Part shown: positions 19,344 to 28,812 of the stretch, piece after piece
How the letters are laid out: every line of letters begins with the position of its first letter
How positions within the stretch are numbered: position 1 is the stretch's first letter
Origin: Neisseria sp.
GTDB lineage: Bacteria; Pseudomonadota; Gammaproteobacteria; Burkholderiales; Neisseriaceae
DNA: 64,000 bases
Direction: 5' to 3'
Assembly (NCBI RefSeq): GCF_030527965.1
Contig: NZ_JAUMZU010000008.1
Span: 1-64,000, forward strand
Program-made: the position numbers and the translations under genes
Notes under the pieces: generated by a model
Seen by the model: the letters and a program-made list of their open reading frames with translations, nothing else
The model's database searches: none
Told to the model about the DNA's origin: nothing

Positions 19344-20279
19344 TTATACCACTGCTTCTTCTTTTCTTTTCTGCGGCTTGGCAATGTTTTCGCGGCTCAG
19401 GCCAAACATCAAAAGCAGCGGGCTGGCAACCAACACCGAAGAATAAATACCGAATACGATGCCGATGGTCAGCGCCGACGCGAAACCATGTAGTGCGCTG
19501 CCGCCGAAAATCAGCATGGAAAGCACCATTGCTTCGGTTGAACCGTGGGTAATCGCAGTTCGCCCCATCGTTGCAGTAATCGCGTTGTCGATGATTTCGG
19601 GCACGCTCTTATTGCGCATACTGCCTTTTCTGAAGTTTTCGCGAATACGGTCGAATACAACCACAGATTCGTTTACCGAATAACCTAACACAGCCAGAAT
19701 GCCTGCCAAAACCGTTAATGAGAATTCCCACTGGAAAAAGGCGAAGCAGCCCAAAATAATAATAATATCGTGCATGTTGGCGATGATGGCCGATACAGCA
19801 AAGCGCCATTCGAAGCGCATCGAAAGGTAGATAATGATGCCGATAACCACCAAAGACAAGGCAATCAGGCCGTTTTGCACCAACTCATCGCCTACTTGCG
19901 GGCCGATGAATTCCACCTGACGCAAGCTTACCTTCGGGTCATCTTTTTTCAGGATGTTGATCACTTGATTGGAAAGCGCGGCGGAAGTGGTGCCTTCTTT
20001 ATTGGGCAGGCGGATCATGATGTGCTGCGTGCTGCCCAGAGCCTGAACTTGCACCTCGCCCAATTTGAGCGAGCTTAATTCTTCACGTATTTGATTGACT
20101 TCCGCCGATTTGCTGTATTGCACTTCCATAACCGTGCCGCCGGTAAACTCCACCGAAAAATTCAGGCCTCTGGTAAATAAGAAAAATACGGCAAGAATGA
20201 AGGTTAGCAGCGAGATGAATGTCGTTAGCTTCCCATATTTCATAAACGGAATGTCGCGTTTGAAGTGGAACAGTTCCAT
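19344..20279 (-). CDS. secF: Protein translocase subunit SecF
   Basis: A 311-residue inner-membrane protein of the SecDF complex, which uses the proton motive force to help pull proteins through SecYEG. Helix 1 lies at about 20-40, then SVEFTGGTVMEVQYS, a periplasmic domain, and helices 2-6 with the motif VLGYSVNESVVVFDRIREN and GRTAITHGSTEAMVLSM. It begins with MELFHFKRDIPFM, with AAGGAATAAC upstream. It lies directly behind secD with 3 nt between them. Confidence 0.96.
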   Translation of the reverse strand: MELFHFKRDIPFMKYGKLTTFISLLTFILAVFFLFTRGLNFSVEFTGGTVMEVQYSKSAEVNQIREELSSLKLGEVQVQALGSTQHIMIRLPNKEGTTSAALSNQVINILKKDDPKVSLRQVEFIGPQVGDELVQNGLIALSLVVIGIIIYLSMRFEWRFAVSAIIANMHDIIIILGCFAFFQWEFSLTVLAGILAVLGYSVNESVVVFDRIRENFRKGSMRNKSVPEIIDNAITATMGRTAITHGSTEAMVLSMLIFGGSALHGFASALTIGIVFGIYSSVLVASPLLLMFGLSRENIAKPQKRKEEAVV

Positions 20280-20282
20280 GAG

Positions 20283-22133
20283 TTATTCCTTATTGGCATT
20301 GGCGGCGGCAACAGGGTTGGCGATGCCGATGGAGATTTTTTTCAGGCTGCGTTGGCGGCCGTACCACAGATTGGCTAAAGCGCGGGAAACTACAACCGAA
20401 GAATACATCGATGTAAGAATGCCGATACAGTGCACCACGGCAAAGCCGCGTACCGGGCCGGAGCCGAAAATCAGCAGCGCCAAACCGGCGATTAACGATG
20501 TAATGTTGGAGTCAACAATGGTATCCCAAGCATGCCGGTATCCTTCGTTTATCGCGGTCTGCGGTTTCTTTCCTAGCCGCAATTCTTCACGGATGCGCTC
20601 GTTAATCAACACATTAGAGTCGATTGCCATACCCAGCGTCAGCGCAATCGCCGCGATGCCGGGGAGCGTCAACGTTGCTTGTAAGAAAGATAGAATCGCA
20701 ATAAGGAACAATAAGTTGGCGCTCAATGCAATCACGGAGAAAATACCGAACATGCGGTAGTAAATCACCATGAAAACGGCTACGACAACAAAACCCCATA
20801 AAGTGGAATGGAAGCCTTTTTCAATGTTTTCCTTACCCATAGACGGGCCGATTGTACGTTCTTCCACGATTTCCATCGGGGCAGCCAGCGAACCGGAGCG
20901 TAAAAGCAGAGAAATATCCTGAGCTTCGGCGGTTGACATGCTGCCTGAAATGATGGTCCGGCCGCCTGTAATCGGCTCGTTAATGACCGGAGCGGTAACC
21001 ACTTCCGCTTTGCCTTGATCGATTAACACCATCGCCATGCGTTTTTTGACGTTTTCACGAGTGAGATCGGCAAAAATCGCAGAGCCGGAACTGTCGAAAT
21101 TGATGCTGACGCCGGGTTGGTTGTTTTCGTTGAAGCTGGGCTGGGCGTCGTTGATGTTGTCGCCGGTAAGCTCTACTTGGCGGTTGACCAACACGGCTTG
21201 GCGATGTTCACCGGCAGTGTAGAGCAGCTCGTATCCGGCCGGAACATTGCCTGCGGCTGCTTGCTGCAACAGAGTCGGGTCGTCGCTGACCATGCGGACT
21301 TCCAATGTTGCAGTGCGGCCGATGATGTCTTTGGCTTTGGCGGTATCTTGCACGCCGGGCAGTTGCACGACGATGCGGTCGGCTCCTGCCTGTTGGATAA
21401 CAGGCTCGGCCACGCCCAATTCGTTGACACGATTATGCAGTGTCGCGATATTCTGCTTAACCGCATCGGAACGGATACGGTTGATGACTTGTTCGGATAA
21501 AGTCAGAATCAAACGGGAACCGTCGCTGGTTAGCGTGGCTTCGGGGAAGCTTTTCTGCAGTGTCGATAAGGCTTTGGCTAAATCGGCTTCGCTTTGAAAC
21601 GGAACGGCCAGGCTGTTGTCGTTGTGAATGATGTTGCCGGCACGGATTTTCTGGCGGCGCAATTCGCGTCGGATGTCGCCTGCATAGCGCTCGAAGGTTT
21701 TCTGCATCGCTGCCTTCATGTCGACTTGCATGGCAAAGTGTACGCCGCCGCGCAAGTCAAGGCCCAGAAACATCGGATTGGCCTTGATTCGCGCCATCCA
21801 ATCGGGGCTGTTCGGTATCAGGTTTAGCGCGGTGATGTAGCCTTCGCCCAGCATTTTTTCTATAACGTCGCGCGCTTTAAGCTGTGTTTCGGTATCGCGG
21901 AAACGCACGCGCAGCGAGTTATCGGTTACAAACATGCCGTCGGAAGCAATGCCCGCCTGTTTTAAAGCCGCGGCAACGCGTTCTTCGGTTTGATTGTTAA
22001 TGATGATGGATTGCCGGTTGGTTGAAACTTGTACGGCCGGTGTTTCACCGAAGAGGTTGGGTATGGTGTAGAGGAAACCTAAAACAACGGTAGCCAGAAT
22101 CAGCAGGTATTTCCAAAGCGGATAGCGGTTCAT
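20283..22133 (-). CDS. secD: Protein translocase subunit SecD
   Basis: A 616-residue inner-membrane protein with an N-terminal helix (LWKYLLILATVVLGFLYTIPNLF), FLGLDLRGGVHFAMQVD, a large periplasmic P1 domain, LLRSGSLAAPMEIVEERTIGPS, and the C-terminal helix bundle with LTLPGIAAIALTLGMAIDSNVLINERIREE carrying the conserved Asp. It forms an operon with yajC upstream and secF downstream. Confidence 0.96.
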   Translation of the reverse strand: MNRYPLWKYLLILATVVLGFLYTIPNLFGETPAVQVSTNRQSIIINNQTEERVAAALKQAGIASDGMFVTDNSLRVRFRDTETQLKARDVIEKMLGEGYITALNLIPNSPDWMARIKANPMFLGLDLRGGVHFAMQVDMKAAMQKTFERYAGDIRRELRRQKIRAGNIIHNDNSLAVPFQSEADLAKALSTLQKSFPEATLTSDGSRLILTLSEQVINRIRSDAVKQNIATLHNRVNELGVAEPVIQQAGADRIVVQLPGVQDTAKAKDIIGRTATLEVRMVSDDPTLLQQAAAGNVPAGYELLYTAGEHRQAVLVNRQVELTGDNINDAQPSFNENNQPGVSINFDSSGSAIFADLTRENVKKRMAMVLIDQGKAEVVTAPVINEPITGGRTIISGSMSTAEAQDISLLLRSGSLAAPMEIVEERTIGPSMGKENIEKGFHSTLWGFVVVAVFMVIYYRMFGIFSVIALSANLLFLIAILSFLQATLTLPGIAAIALTLGMAIDSNVLINERIREELRLGKKPQTAINEGYRHAWDTIVDSNITSLIAGLALLIFGSGPVRGFAVVHCIGILTSMYSSVVVSRALANLWYGRQRSLKKISIGIANPVAAANANKE

Positions 22134-22213
22134 AGAAAAATCTTCACGGTTTTATCAAGATAAACAACTGCCGCAGGATGGTTTTGCATCGGCTGCGGCT
22201 TTTGCAAAAAGAA

Positions 22214-22516
22214 TCATGCTTCGATTTTGCTGGCAATGGCGTTGCGTTCTACTTGGACTTCCACGTTTTTAGCGATTTCCACCGTAAAGAATTTTTCATC
22301 TACACGGGTAATGCGTCCGGCGAAGCCAGAGGCGAGAATGACACGGTCACCGCTTTTCAATTCGGCCAGCATGGCTTGATGGGCTTTGAATTTTTTCTGT
22401 TGCGGACGCATGATCAGGAAATAGAAAACAACCAGAATCAGAATCAGCGGGCCAAATTGCATTAGCATATTATTGGCTGCAGGGGCGGCATCAGCGGCGT
22501 AGGCAAAATTAATCAT
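22214..22516 (-). CDS. yajC: Preprotein translocase subunit YajC
   Basis: A 100-residue protein with one membrane helix (FGPLILILVVFYFLIMRPQQKKFK), followed by a small cytoplasmic domain (LKSGDRVILASGFAGRITRVDEKFFTVEIA) typical of YajC. It is the first gene of the yajC-secD-secF unit, as in most proteobacteria. Confidence 0.95.
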   Translation of the reverse strand: MINFAYAADAAPAANNMLMQFGPLILILVVFYFLIMRPQQKKFKAHQAMLAELKSGDRVILASGFAGRITRVDEKFFTVEIAKNVEVQVERNAIASKIEA

Positions 22517-22649
22517 AGGGTATCCATATTCTTGTTAAATTTTCAAAAGCGCCCCGCTTGTTGGAAGGGGCGTGCAGAATTAAGGGCAATATTCTAAAGG
22601 CCGGCACGTTTTTTTCCAAGAAATTTCCGTATTTATTATCTTTCATTTA

Positions 22650-22692
22650 CGAATGCCTGCCTGAAACGGCTTGCCGAGTTTCAGACAGGCAT
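22650..22692. repeat. Inverted DUS pair upstream of yajC and grpE
   Basis: GAATGCCTGCCTGAAAC (variant copy) and a canonical complement are separated by about 14 nt. It sits between divergent yajC and grpE, so it is not an obvious terminator for either. Confidence 0.6.
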
Positions 22693-22726
22693 AGATATGG
22701 ATGGATGGGATTTGTTAAAAATACCC

Positions 22727-22756
22727 CTTGAAACTGTTTGGTACAGCCTTAATATT
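22727..22756 (+). promoter_or_regulatory. Heat-shock (sigma-32-like) promoter of grpE
   Basis: CTTGAAA at 22727-22733, preceded by CCC, is followed after 13-14 nt by CCTTAATAT. The -35 matches the RpoH consensus exactly; the -10 only partly. A promoter with nearly the same spacing lies in front of dnaK. Confidence 0.5.
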
Positions 22757-22803
22757 GGAAGCACGATATGAAATTCACTTCTCTATTCCGTAAAGGAAAA
22801 AAC

Positions 22804-23370
22804 ATGACAGAACAAACTCAATATTCTGAAGAAGAAAAAAATAACGACGGTACCGACTCCGTTGAATTGGCAGGCCAGCAGCAGGCCGAAACAGAGCAGG
22901 GCGAACCGACTTACGAAGATTTGCAGACCAAAGTTGCCGAGTTGGAAGGCCGCTTGAAAGATGAGGAACTGCGCGCCTTGGCTAACGAGCAAAATCTACG
23001 CCGTCGCCATCAGGAAGAAATTTTAGCAACCCATAAATTTGCCGGGCAAAAATTTGCGGCGGAAATGCTGCCGGTTAAAGATTATCTGGAAATGGCGCTG
23101 CTTGACCAAAGCGGCAATTTCGATGCTTTGAAAATGGGCGTACAAATGACTTTAAATGAATTGAACAAAGCATTTGAGGCCACCCAGATTAAAGAAATCA
23201 ATCCTCAGCCGGGCGAAAAACTTGACCCGCATCATCATCAGGCGATGCAGGCGGTAGAAAGCGAGCAAGAATCGAATACCGTGGTGGGCGTGATGAAAAA
23301 AGGCTATATGCTGGCTGACCGTGTATTGAGACCTGCAATGGTAACGGTCGCCAAAGGAAATGACGCTTAA
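22804..23370 (+). CDS. grpE: Nucleotide exchange factor GrpE
   Basis: A 188-residue homodimeric cofactor that releases ADP from DnaK. An acidic N-terminal tail leads into the long helix (EDLQTKVAELEGRLKDEELRALANEQNLRRRHQEEI), then KFAGQKFAAEMLPVKDYLEMAL and the C-terminal beta domain with NTVVGVMKKGYMLADRVLRPAMVTVAKG. The start at 22804 is preferred because AAAGGAAAAAAC precedes it and it matches the usual neisserial beginning. An ATG at 22768 with GGAAG upstream is possible. Confidence 0.95.
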   Translation: MTEQTQYSEEEKNNDGTDSVELAGQQQAETEQGEPTYEDLQTKVAELEGRLKDEELRALANEQNLRRRHQEEILATHKFAGQKFAAEMLPVKDYLEMALLDQSGNFDALKMGVQMTLNELNKAFEATQIKEINPQPGEKLDPHHHQAMQAVESEQESNTVVGVMKKGYMLADRVLRPAMVTVAKGNDA

Positions 23371-23438
23371 AAAACAAGCGGCCTGTTGATAAGTTTTTAG
23401 ATATTTGATTTTTATAAAAAATAAAATAGTTATCCACA

Positions 23439-23468
23439 CTTGAAAAAGCCGATGGAAAACCTTATTTA
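23439..23468 (+). promoter_or_regulatory. Heat-shock (sigma-32-like) promoter of dnaK
   Basis: CTTGAAA, 14 nt, CCTTATTTA. Compared with the RpoH consensus (CTTGAAA-N13/14-CCCCATNT), the -35 is perfect and the -10 matches 6 of 8. It is located 67 nt upstream of the dnaK start codon. Confidence 0.6.
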
Positions 23469-23534
23469 ACAGACCGACAGGGGCGATAAGCCCGAACATG
23501 ATTCTATAATTTGATTTTCTAGGAGCAATAAATA

Positions 23535-25472
23535 ATGGCAAAAGTAATCGGTATCGATTTAGGTACAACCAACTCATGTGTGGCCATTTCGGAAAGCGGC
23601 CAGACCCGCGTTATTGAAAATGCCGAAGGCGCGCGCACAACCCCTTCCGTAATCGCTTATTTGGACGGCAATGAAGTGTTGGTCGGTGCGCCTGCCAAAC
23701 GTCAGGCCGTAACCAATGCGAAAAATACGATTTATGCGGTTAAACGCTTAATCGGTCATAAATTCGAAGACAAAGAAGTACAAAAAGACATCGATTTGAT
23801 GCCGTTTGAAATCGTTAAAGCCAAAAACGGCGATGCTTGGGTAGAAGCCCAAGGTAAAGAATTGTCTCCGCCTCAGGTTTCCGCTGAAATTTTGCGCAAA
23901 ATGAAAGAAGCGGCTGAAGCTTATCTGGGCGAGAAAGTAACCGAAGCGGTCATTACTGTACCGGCATATTTTAACGACAGCCAACGTCAGGCAACCAAAG
24001 ACGCGGGTCGTATTGCCGGCTTGGATGTGAAACGCATCATCAATGAACCGACCGCTGCTGCACTGGCTTTCGGTATGGATAAAGGCAATAAAGGCGATCG
24101 CAAAGTAGCGGTTTATGACTTGGGCGGTGGTACTTTTGATATTTCCATCATCGAAATCGCCGATATTGACGGTGAAAAACAATTCGAAGTATTGGCAACC
24201 AACGGCGATACATTCCTTGGCGGCGAAGACTTTGACCAACGTTTGATCGACTACATCATTGCCGAATTCAAAAAAGAGCAAGGTATTGATTTGAAAAATG
24301 ATGTAATGGCTTTGCAACGCCTGAAAGAAGCGGCGGAAAAAGCCAAAATCGAATTGTCCAGCGGCCAGCAGACTGAAATCAACCTGCCTTACATCACAAT
24401 GGATGCCAGCGGCCCGAAACACTTGGCGATGAAAATTACCCGCGCCAAATTCGAAAGCTTGGTGGAAGATTTGATTACCCGCACCATCGATCCTTGCCGC
24501 ATTGCCGTGAAGGATGCCGGTTTGAACGTGGGCGACATCAATGATGTGATTTTGGTTGGCGGTCAGAGCCGTATGCCGAAAGTTCAGGAAGCCGTTAAAG
24601 CGTATTTCGGCAAAGAACCGCGTAAAGACGTTAACCCCGATGAAGCGGTGGCTTTGGGTGCTGCGATTCAGGGCGAGGTTCTGGGCGGTGGCCGTAGCGA
24701 CGTATTGCTGCTTGACGTAACTCCGTTGTCATTGGGTATTGAAACAATGGGCGGTGTGATGACCAAACTCATCAATAAAAACACCACTATTCCGACCAAA
24801 GCATCGCAGGTGTTCTCTACTGCCGAAGATAACCAAAGTGCCGTAACCATTCATGTGTTGCAGGGCGAACGTGAAAGAGCGTCTGCCAACAAATCTTTGG
24901 GCCAATTCAATTTGGGCGACATTGCACCCGCTCCGCGCGGTATGCCGCAAATCGAGGTGACTTTCGATATTGATGCCAACGGTATTCTGCATGTTTCTGC
25001 TAAAGACAAAGGTACTGGTAAAGCGGCCAATATTACCATCCAAGGTTCTTCCGGTTTGAGCGAAGAAGAAATCGAACGTATGGTGAAAGATGCCGAAGCA
25101 AATGCGGAAGAAGATAAAAAACTGCATGAGTTGGTGCAAAGCCGCAACCAGGCCGAAGCTCTGATTCATTCTGTGAAAAAATCTTTGGAAGAGCATGGCG
25201 ACAAACTTGATGCGGATGAAAAAGCGAAAATCGAAGAGGCGGTAAAAGCAGCTGAAGAAGCTGTTAAAGGTGAAGACAAAGCCGATATCGATGCGAAAGC
25301 AGAAGCTTTGGGCACTGCCAGCCAGAAATTGGGTGAGATTGTGTATGCCCAAGCTCAGGCTGAATCGGAAGGTGCCGCAGGCGCCGGTCAAGCTGATGCT
25401 TCTGCCTCGGCTAAAAAAGGCGATGATGATGTTGTGGATGCCGATTTTACCGAAGTGAAAGACGATAAATAA
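23535..25472 (+). CDS. dnaK: Chaperone DnaK (Hsp70)
   Basis: A 645-residue ATP-driven chaperone. The N-terminal ATPase domain opens with [15 protein letters not shown], and shows [37 protein letters not shown] and [16 protein letters not shown]. The linker [14 protein letters not shown] leads to the substrate-binding beta domain, and the C-terminal helical lid ends in [15 protein letters not shown]. It is a separate transcription unit from grpE, with its own heat-shock-like promoter. No dnaJ is adjacent. Confidence 0.98.
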   Translation: MAKVIGIDLGTTNSCVAISESGQTRVIENAEGARTTPSVIAYLDGNEVLVGAPAKRQAVTNAKNTIYAVKRLIGHKFEDKEVQKDIDLMPFEIVKAKNGDAWVEAQGKELSPPQVSAEILRKMKEAAEAYLGEKVTEAVITVPAYFNDSQRQATKDAGRIAGLDVKRIINEPTAAALAFGMDKGNKGDRKVAVYDLGGGTFDISIIEIADIDGEKQFEVLATNGDTFLGGEDFDQRLIDYIIAEFKKEQGIDLKNDVMALQRLKEAAEKAKIELSSGQQTEINLPYITMDASGPKHLAMKITRAKFESLVEDLITRTIDPCRIAVKDAGLNVGDINDVILVGGQSRMPKVQEAVKAYFGKEPRKDVNPDEAVALGAAIQGEVLGGGRSDVLLLDVTPLSLGIETMGGVMTKLINKNTTIPTKASQVFSTAEDNQSAVTIHVLQGERERASANKSLGQFNLGDIAPAPRGMPQIEVTFDIDANGILHVSAKDKGTGKAANITIQGSSGLSEEEIERMVKDAEANAEEDKKLHELVQSRNQAEALIHSVKKSLEEHGDKLDADEKAKIEEAVKAAEEAVKGEDKADIDAKAEALGTASQKLGEIVYAQAQAESEGAAGAGQADASASAKKGDDDVVDADFTEVKDDK

Positions 25473-25489
25473 AAGTTTTTGATTGAAGC

Positions 25490-25522
25490 GAAGCGCTGCA
25501 TTTAACCATGCGGCGCTTTTTT
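25490..25522 (+). terminator. Intrinsic terminator of dnaK
   Basis: A 10-bp stem AGCGCTGCAT / ATGCGGCGCT (one G-U pair), a 6-nt loop, then six T. It is placed 18 nt after the dnaK stop. Confidence 0.9.
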
Positions 25523-25557
25523 AATGCCTGTCTGAACGTTTTCAGACAGGCATTGGT
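25522..25557. repeat. Inverted DUS pair between dnaK and xerC
   Basis: TAATGCCTGTCTGAACG and its complement directly abut the dnaK terminator. They likely serve xerC, which converges from the right. Confidence 0.75.
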
Positions 25558-25574
25558 TTTGGATGATAGCAAGT

Positions 25575-26465
25575 TTATTTTTTGCGCTTGGCGCGGGGAT
25601 GGGCTTGGTCGTAAATTTGGGCCAGATGGTCGAAATCGAGCTTGGTATAGATTTGGGTGGTTGCGAGGTCGCTGTGGCCGAGCAATTCCTGTACGGCCCG
25701 GATATTATGGGAGGATTGGAGAAGATGGCTGGCATAGCTGTGGCGCAGCATATGCGGCGACAAGTGTTGCGGGCTGCCTTGCTTGAGCGCCCATTCGCGC
25801 AATCGGTTTTGAATTTGGCGCGTGCCGAGGCGGCGGCCGAAACGGTTGGTAAAGAGGGCGCTTTCGTTATGCGCTGCATGACGCTGAGGCAGATAGGCTT
25901 GCAGGGCCTCGATGCTTTTGCGGCTTAACGGAACGTTGCGCTCTTTATTACCTTTGCCTAACACATGAACCCATCCGTCTTGCAGCATGATGTCATTCAG
26001 ATTGAGTGTGCACACTTCGCTCAAACGCAGGCCGCTGCCGTATATCAATTCGAATATGGCTTTGTCGCGCAGGCTGAGCGCTTCGTTATCCGTATCATTG
26101 TCGAGCAGACGGTTTAGAGTTTCTTGTTCTACTGCTTTGGGCAAACGCTGCGATGGTTTGGGCGCTTTGAGGTTTTCTATGGGGTTGCCGGTTAGGAAGC
26201 CTTGCTGTGCCAGCCAATCGCAATATTGCCGCCAAACGGAAAGTTTGCGCGCCATGCTGCGGGGATTTTGGTTTTGCTGAGAGAGCTTTTTAAGAGCAGT
26301 AATAAAATGGCTGCGTTGCGGCATGCTTTCCGCCGCTTTTTCGGGCAGCAAACCGGCTAATTGGACGAGGTCCCGGCGGTAGGCTGCCAAGGTATGTGGC
26401 GATTTGCCTGCGTTTTGCAGGGTTTTCAGATAGGCATCTTGGTAATCGAAGAAGCTGTGTGGCAT
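25575..26465 (-). CDS. xerC: Tyrosine recombinase XerC
   Basis: A 296-residue site-specific recombinase that, with XerD, resolves chromosome dimers at dif. The N-terminal SAM-like core-binding part (YLKTLQNAGKSPHTLAAYRRDLVQLA) is followed by the catalytic domain with Arg in YGSGLRLSEVCTLNL, Lys in LGKGNKERNVPL, the HxxR box HMLRHSYASHLL, the second His in LGHSDLATTQIYT and nucleophile Tyr in that last motif or the following segment. Family-typical length. I call it XerC over XerD by overall resemblance and less surely. Confidence 0.85.
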   Translation of the reverse strand: MPHSFFDYQDAYLKTLQNAGKSPHTLAAYRRDLVQLAGLLPEKAAESMPQRSHFITALKKLSQQNQNPRSMARKLSVWRQYCDWLAQQGFLTGNPIENLKAPKPSQRLPKAVEQETLNRLLDNDTDNEALSLRDKAIFELIYGSGLRLSEVCTLNLNDIMLQDGWVHVLGKGNKERNVPLSRKSIEALQAYLPQRHAAHNESALFTNRFGRRLGTRQIQNRLREWALKQGSPQHLSPHMLRHSYASHLLQSSHNIRAVQELLGHSDLATTQIYTKLDFDHLAQIYDQAHPRAKRKK

Positions 26466-26494
26466 GTTGTAAAAGCCTGTCTGAATGGGAAGCG

Positions 26495-26905
26495 TTATGC
26501 GAGGCTGACTTCGATTTCGAGGTCGGTCAGGTCAAGCTGCCAGTGTTGCATGATGTGGTGAAACAATACGAGCTCGGCGTTGTTGAGTGCGTTGTCGCTT
26601 TTGCAAATGCAAAGGGCTGTGGCCAGTGTGTTGATGCGGGCTTCGCGTTCGGTTACTTCGCTTAAAAGGGTGTTGACTCTGTCGGGTTGTAACAGATTAA
26701 TGTGGCCATCGGGCGCATCGTCAACAATGTCTTCCAGATAATGCGCCAGCACGGTCATGAACTCGCGTTGACTCAGGCCGATGGCTTCGTATAGTCGGGG
26801 TTGTAATTCGGCAAATTCGCTAGCGTCTATATCGCTGTCGGCCATGATGCACATGCACACGATACGGGCCATTGCTTCCGGGCTGTTGACGGGGTAAGTT
26901 CTCAT
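26495..26905 (-). CDS. TerB-like alpha-helical protein
   Basis: A 136-residue, all-helical, acidic cytoplasmic protein. The MARIVCMCIMADSDIDASEFAELQPRLYEAIGLSQREF pattern resembles the TerB/DjlA-N family, whose acidic helices bind metal. Function is unknown. The start at 26905 is chosen because AAGGA lies 8 nt upstream. It lies 31 nt downstream of the thioesterase on the same strand and 29 nt upstream of xerC, so the three may be cotranscribed. Confidence 0.6.
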   Translation of the reverse strand: MRTYPVNSPEAMARIVCMCIMADSDIDASEFAELQPRLYEAIGLSQREFMTVLAHYLEDIVDDAPDGHINLLQPDRVNTLLSEVTEREARINTLATALCICKSDNALNNAELVLFHHIMQHWQLDLTDLEIEVSLA

Positions 26906-26936
26906 TTTACGTTTCCTTCTCAAAGGTTTGGTATTT

Positions 26937-27365
26937 TCAGACAGGCATTAAGATGGAGTGTAATGCCTGCGGTAATCGGGTGACTTTCTGTTTGCCATAA
27001 TCGAAGCAAACCATGCCTGTGCGCACGGTTGCTATGGTTTGGCTGTCGGCTGGGCGCGTGATGCGGTAGAACAGGGCAAAGCCGGAGCGGTTTGTTTCGG
27101 CTGCGGCAAGGCTGATCAGGAGCCGGTCGCCGTGCCGTGCCTGAGCGGTGTAACGGAGGGCGGCATCGACCATAATCAAGCCGCAGCCGCCGGCATCCAA
27201 TTCGGTAAAGTGGTGTGAGGCCAACCAACGGATGCGGGCTTCGTGGCACAGCCGTAGCACGGCATCGTTGGCAAGATGGTTGCCGTAGTTGATGTCGCCG
27301 ATTTGGACGGTCATTTCCGTTTCGAAGAGAAACGTGTCTGGCATGATGATGGCAGGTGAAGGCAT
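26937..27365 (-). CDS. Acyl-CoA thioesterase (hotdog fold)
   Basis: A 142-residue 4HBT-type thioesterase. Its VQIGDINYGNHLANDAVLRLCHEARIRWL segment carries the Asp and the Gly-Asn-His pattern of YbgC/FadM-like enzymes. A second half contains LIMVDAALRYTAQARHGDRLLISL and MVCFDYGKQKVTRLP. It hydrolyses acyl-CoA thioesters; chain length is unknown. An alternative start at 27344 (MPDTF) is possible, and neither has a strong ribosome site. Confidence 0.75.
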   Translation of the reverse strand: MPSPAIIMPDTFLFETEMTVQIGDINYGNHLANDAVLRLCHEARIRWLASHHFTELDAGGCGLIMVDAALRYTAQARHGDRLLISLAAAETNRSGFALFYRITRPADSQTIATVRTGMVCFDYGKQKVTRLPQALHSILMPV

Positions 27366-27533
27366 ATCGGTTTCACTTTGTTTTTTGATGGTATCTTAGC
27401 ATTGATTTGGTTTAAATGGGTGGCAGTGGGGTTGTTTTATGTTAAGCTGAATCTGAAAAAAGCTGCGTATGATCGGGCTGTTTGAGGGTTGTATGCGGCT
27501 GACTTAACTGTGGTAAATAAAAGGAGATTCGAT

Positions 27534-27980
27534 ATGTATCGCAAAATTTGTGCATTGGTAGACGGTAGCGCCGCATCGATAAATGCTTTGGAGGAGGCGG
27601 TAAAGCTGGCCAAAATGAGCGGAGCAACTATTCTGGCGCTGCACGTGGTTGATTTGCTGAGGATGGAGCGGGAGAATGTATTGATATGGGAAGGCGACGA
27701 ATTAGACCGAAAGGTTAAGGAAGCGGCGCAAGAAGTTTTATCGACGGCAGAGCGTGTAGTAGCCGGCTCGGGCGTGCCTTTTGCAAGCAAAGTGGTAACC
27801 AGCCAAGGCGAAAAAATGACGGATTTGCTGTTGGAAGAGGCCGAAGACGAGGGATGCGATTTGATTGCGATGGGTACGCACGGTTATTCGGGTGTAACGC
27901 ATTTGCTATTGGGCTCGGTAGCGGAAGGGGTGTTGCGTAAAGCTGAGGTGCCGGTGCTTTTGGTACGTAAACCTGATTGA
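27534..27980 (+). CDS. Universal stress protein (UspA family)
   Basis: A 148-residue protein with the Usp alpha/beta fold: [25 protein letters not shown] at the N-terminus and the ATP-binding glycine loop [33 protein letters not shown] at the C-terminus. The G-2x-G-9x-G-S/T motif is present, so it is probably an ATP-binding type. A strong AAGGAG lies 7 nt before the ATG. Single gene ended by a DUS hairpin. Confidence 0.9.
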   Translation: MYRKICALVDGSAASINALEEAVKLAKMSGATILALHVVDLLRMERENVLIWEGDELDRKVKEAAQEVLSTAERVVAGSGVPFASKVVTSQGEKMTDLLLEEAEDEGCDLIAMGTHGYSGVTHLLLGSVAEGVLRKAEVPVLLVRKPD

Positions 27981-28013
27981 TGTTTTTGCTTGCAGTGTAT
28001 CCGAAGTTTTAAA

Positions 28014-28049
28014 CAATGCCTGTCTGAATGTTTCAGACAGGCATTTTGT
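28014..28049. terminator. Inverted DUS hairpin between usp and mtrR
   Basis: AATGCCTGTCTGAA and its complement, with a T-rich right flank, between convergent genes. Confidence 0.8.
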
Positions 28050-28050
28050 T

Positions 28051-28680
28051 TTATTTGCGCAGCACAGTGCTTTCTTGAAGGTTGTTGAGGCTGATGTCAA
28101 TGATAATCGGCGCGATTTTGCTGATTTGAAATTGTTCCGAATTTATCAGCCATTGATGCAGCAGGCCGCTGATGGTGGATTGAAGGTAAATTACAGTCAA
28201 TTCGATATCCAGATTTTGCGGCAGGGATTTTTGTTTCAGGCAGGCTTTGAGCGTTTCGGTTAGCTGGTTGTGCCACATATTCTGATAGTTTTGCATCAAA
28301 TTGATGATAGATTCGTTTTGCTCGGTATGCTCGCATTTCAGATGCAGGATATTGCAAAATTTACGATGCATCTCGTTGTTTTCCAAACGGTCGAACGTAT
28401 TAAGCAAGGCTTTGCGAAAGCTGATCCAGATGTTAGCCGATTCATTTTTGATGTCGTGTTCCAGCTCTGAGTTTATATCGCAGAAGATTCGTTGAAACAG
28501 CGCATCGAATAAATCGTCTTTATTTTTGAAATGCCAGTATAAAGCGCCTCGAGTCACACCCGCATTCTGAGCGATTTCGTTGAGAGAGGATCGTGAAATT
28601 CCTTTTACATAAAATGTATCGAGTGCGGATTGCAGCAGATATTCGCGTGTTTTTAAAGCTTCTTCTTTGATTTTTCTCAT
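28051..28680 (-). CDS. mtrR: TetR-family repressor MtrR
   Basis: A 209-residue repressor of the adjacent efflux operon. The N-terminal helix-turn-helix reads LNEIAQNAGVTRGALYWHFKNKDDLFDALFQRI (residues about 33-65), nearly identical in layout to gonococcal MtrR. The C-terminal ligand domain is more divergent but keeps CEHTEQN and the LRK end. It is divergent from mtrC; the 220-bp gap holds both promoters and an AcrR-like palindrome. Length matches the family (about 210). Confidence 0.93.
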   Translation of the reverse strand: MRKIKEEALKTREYLLQSALDTFYVKGISRSSLNEIAQNAGVTRGALYWHFKNKDDLFDALFQRIFCDINSELEHDIKNESANIWISFRKALLNTFDRLENNEMHRKFCNILHLKCEHTEQNESIINLMQNYQNMWHNQLTETLKACLKQKSLPQNLDIELTVIYLQSTISGLLHQWLINSEQFQISKIAPIIIDISLNNLQESTVLRK

Positions 28681-28725
28681 AAAAAATTTCTTAATGTTGT
28701 GTAAGGGCTGGTTTGTGATGACATG

Positions 28726-28769
28726 ATTATAAAAAATAATTTTGTTACATGCAATTGTGTATGTATAAT
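28726..28769. promoter_or_regulatory. Divergent mtrR/mtrCDE promoters and AcrR/MtrR-like operator
   Basis: For mtrC: -35 TTGTTA (28742-28747), 16 nt, -10 TATAAT (28764-28769). For mtrR on the minus strand: -10 TATAAT at 28731-28726. A dyad TACAT...ATGTA at 28746-28766 overlaps the mtrC -10. Aligned without gaps to the 24-bp E. coli AcrR operator as I recall it, the segment 28746-28769 agrees at 18 positions. The position suggests steric repression of mtrC. Confidence 0.6.
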
Positions 28770-28812
28770 GCTGTTTATTGTTATTGCTGGGGTGTGCACG
28801 TTATTTTATTTC

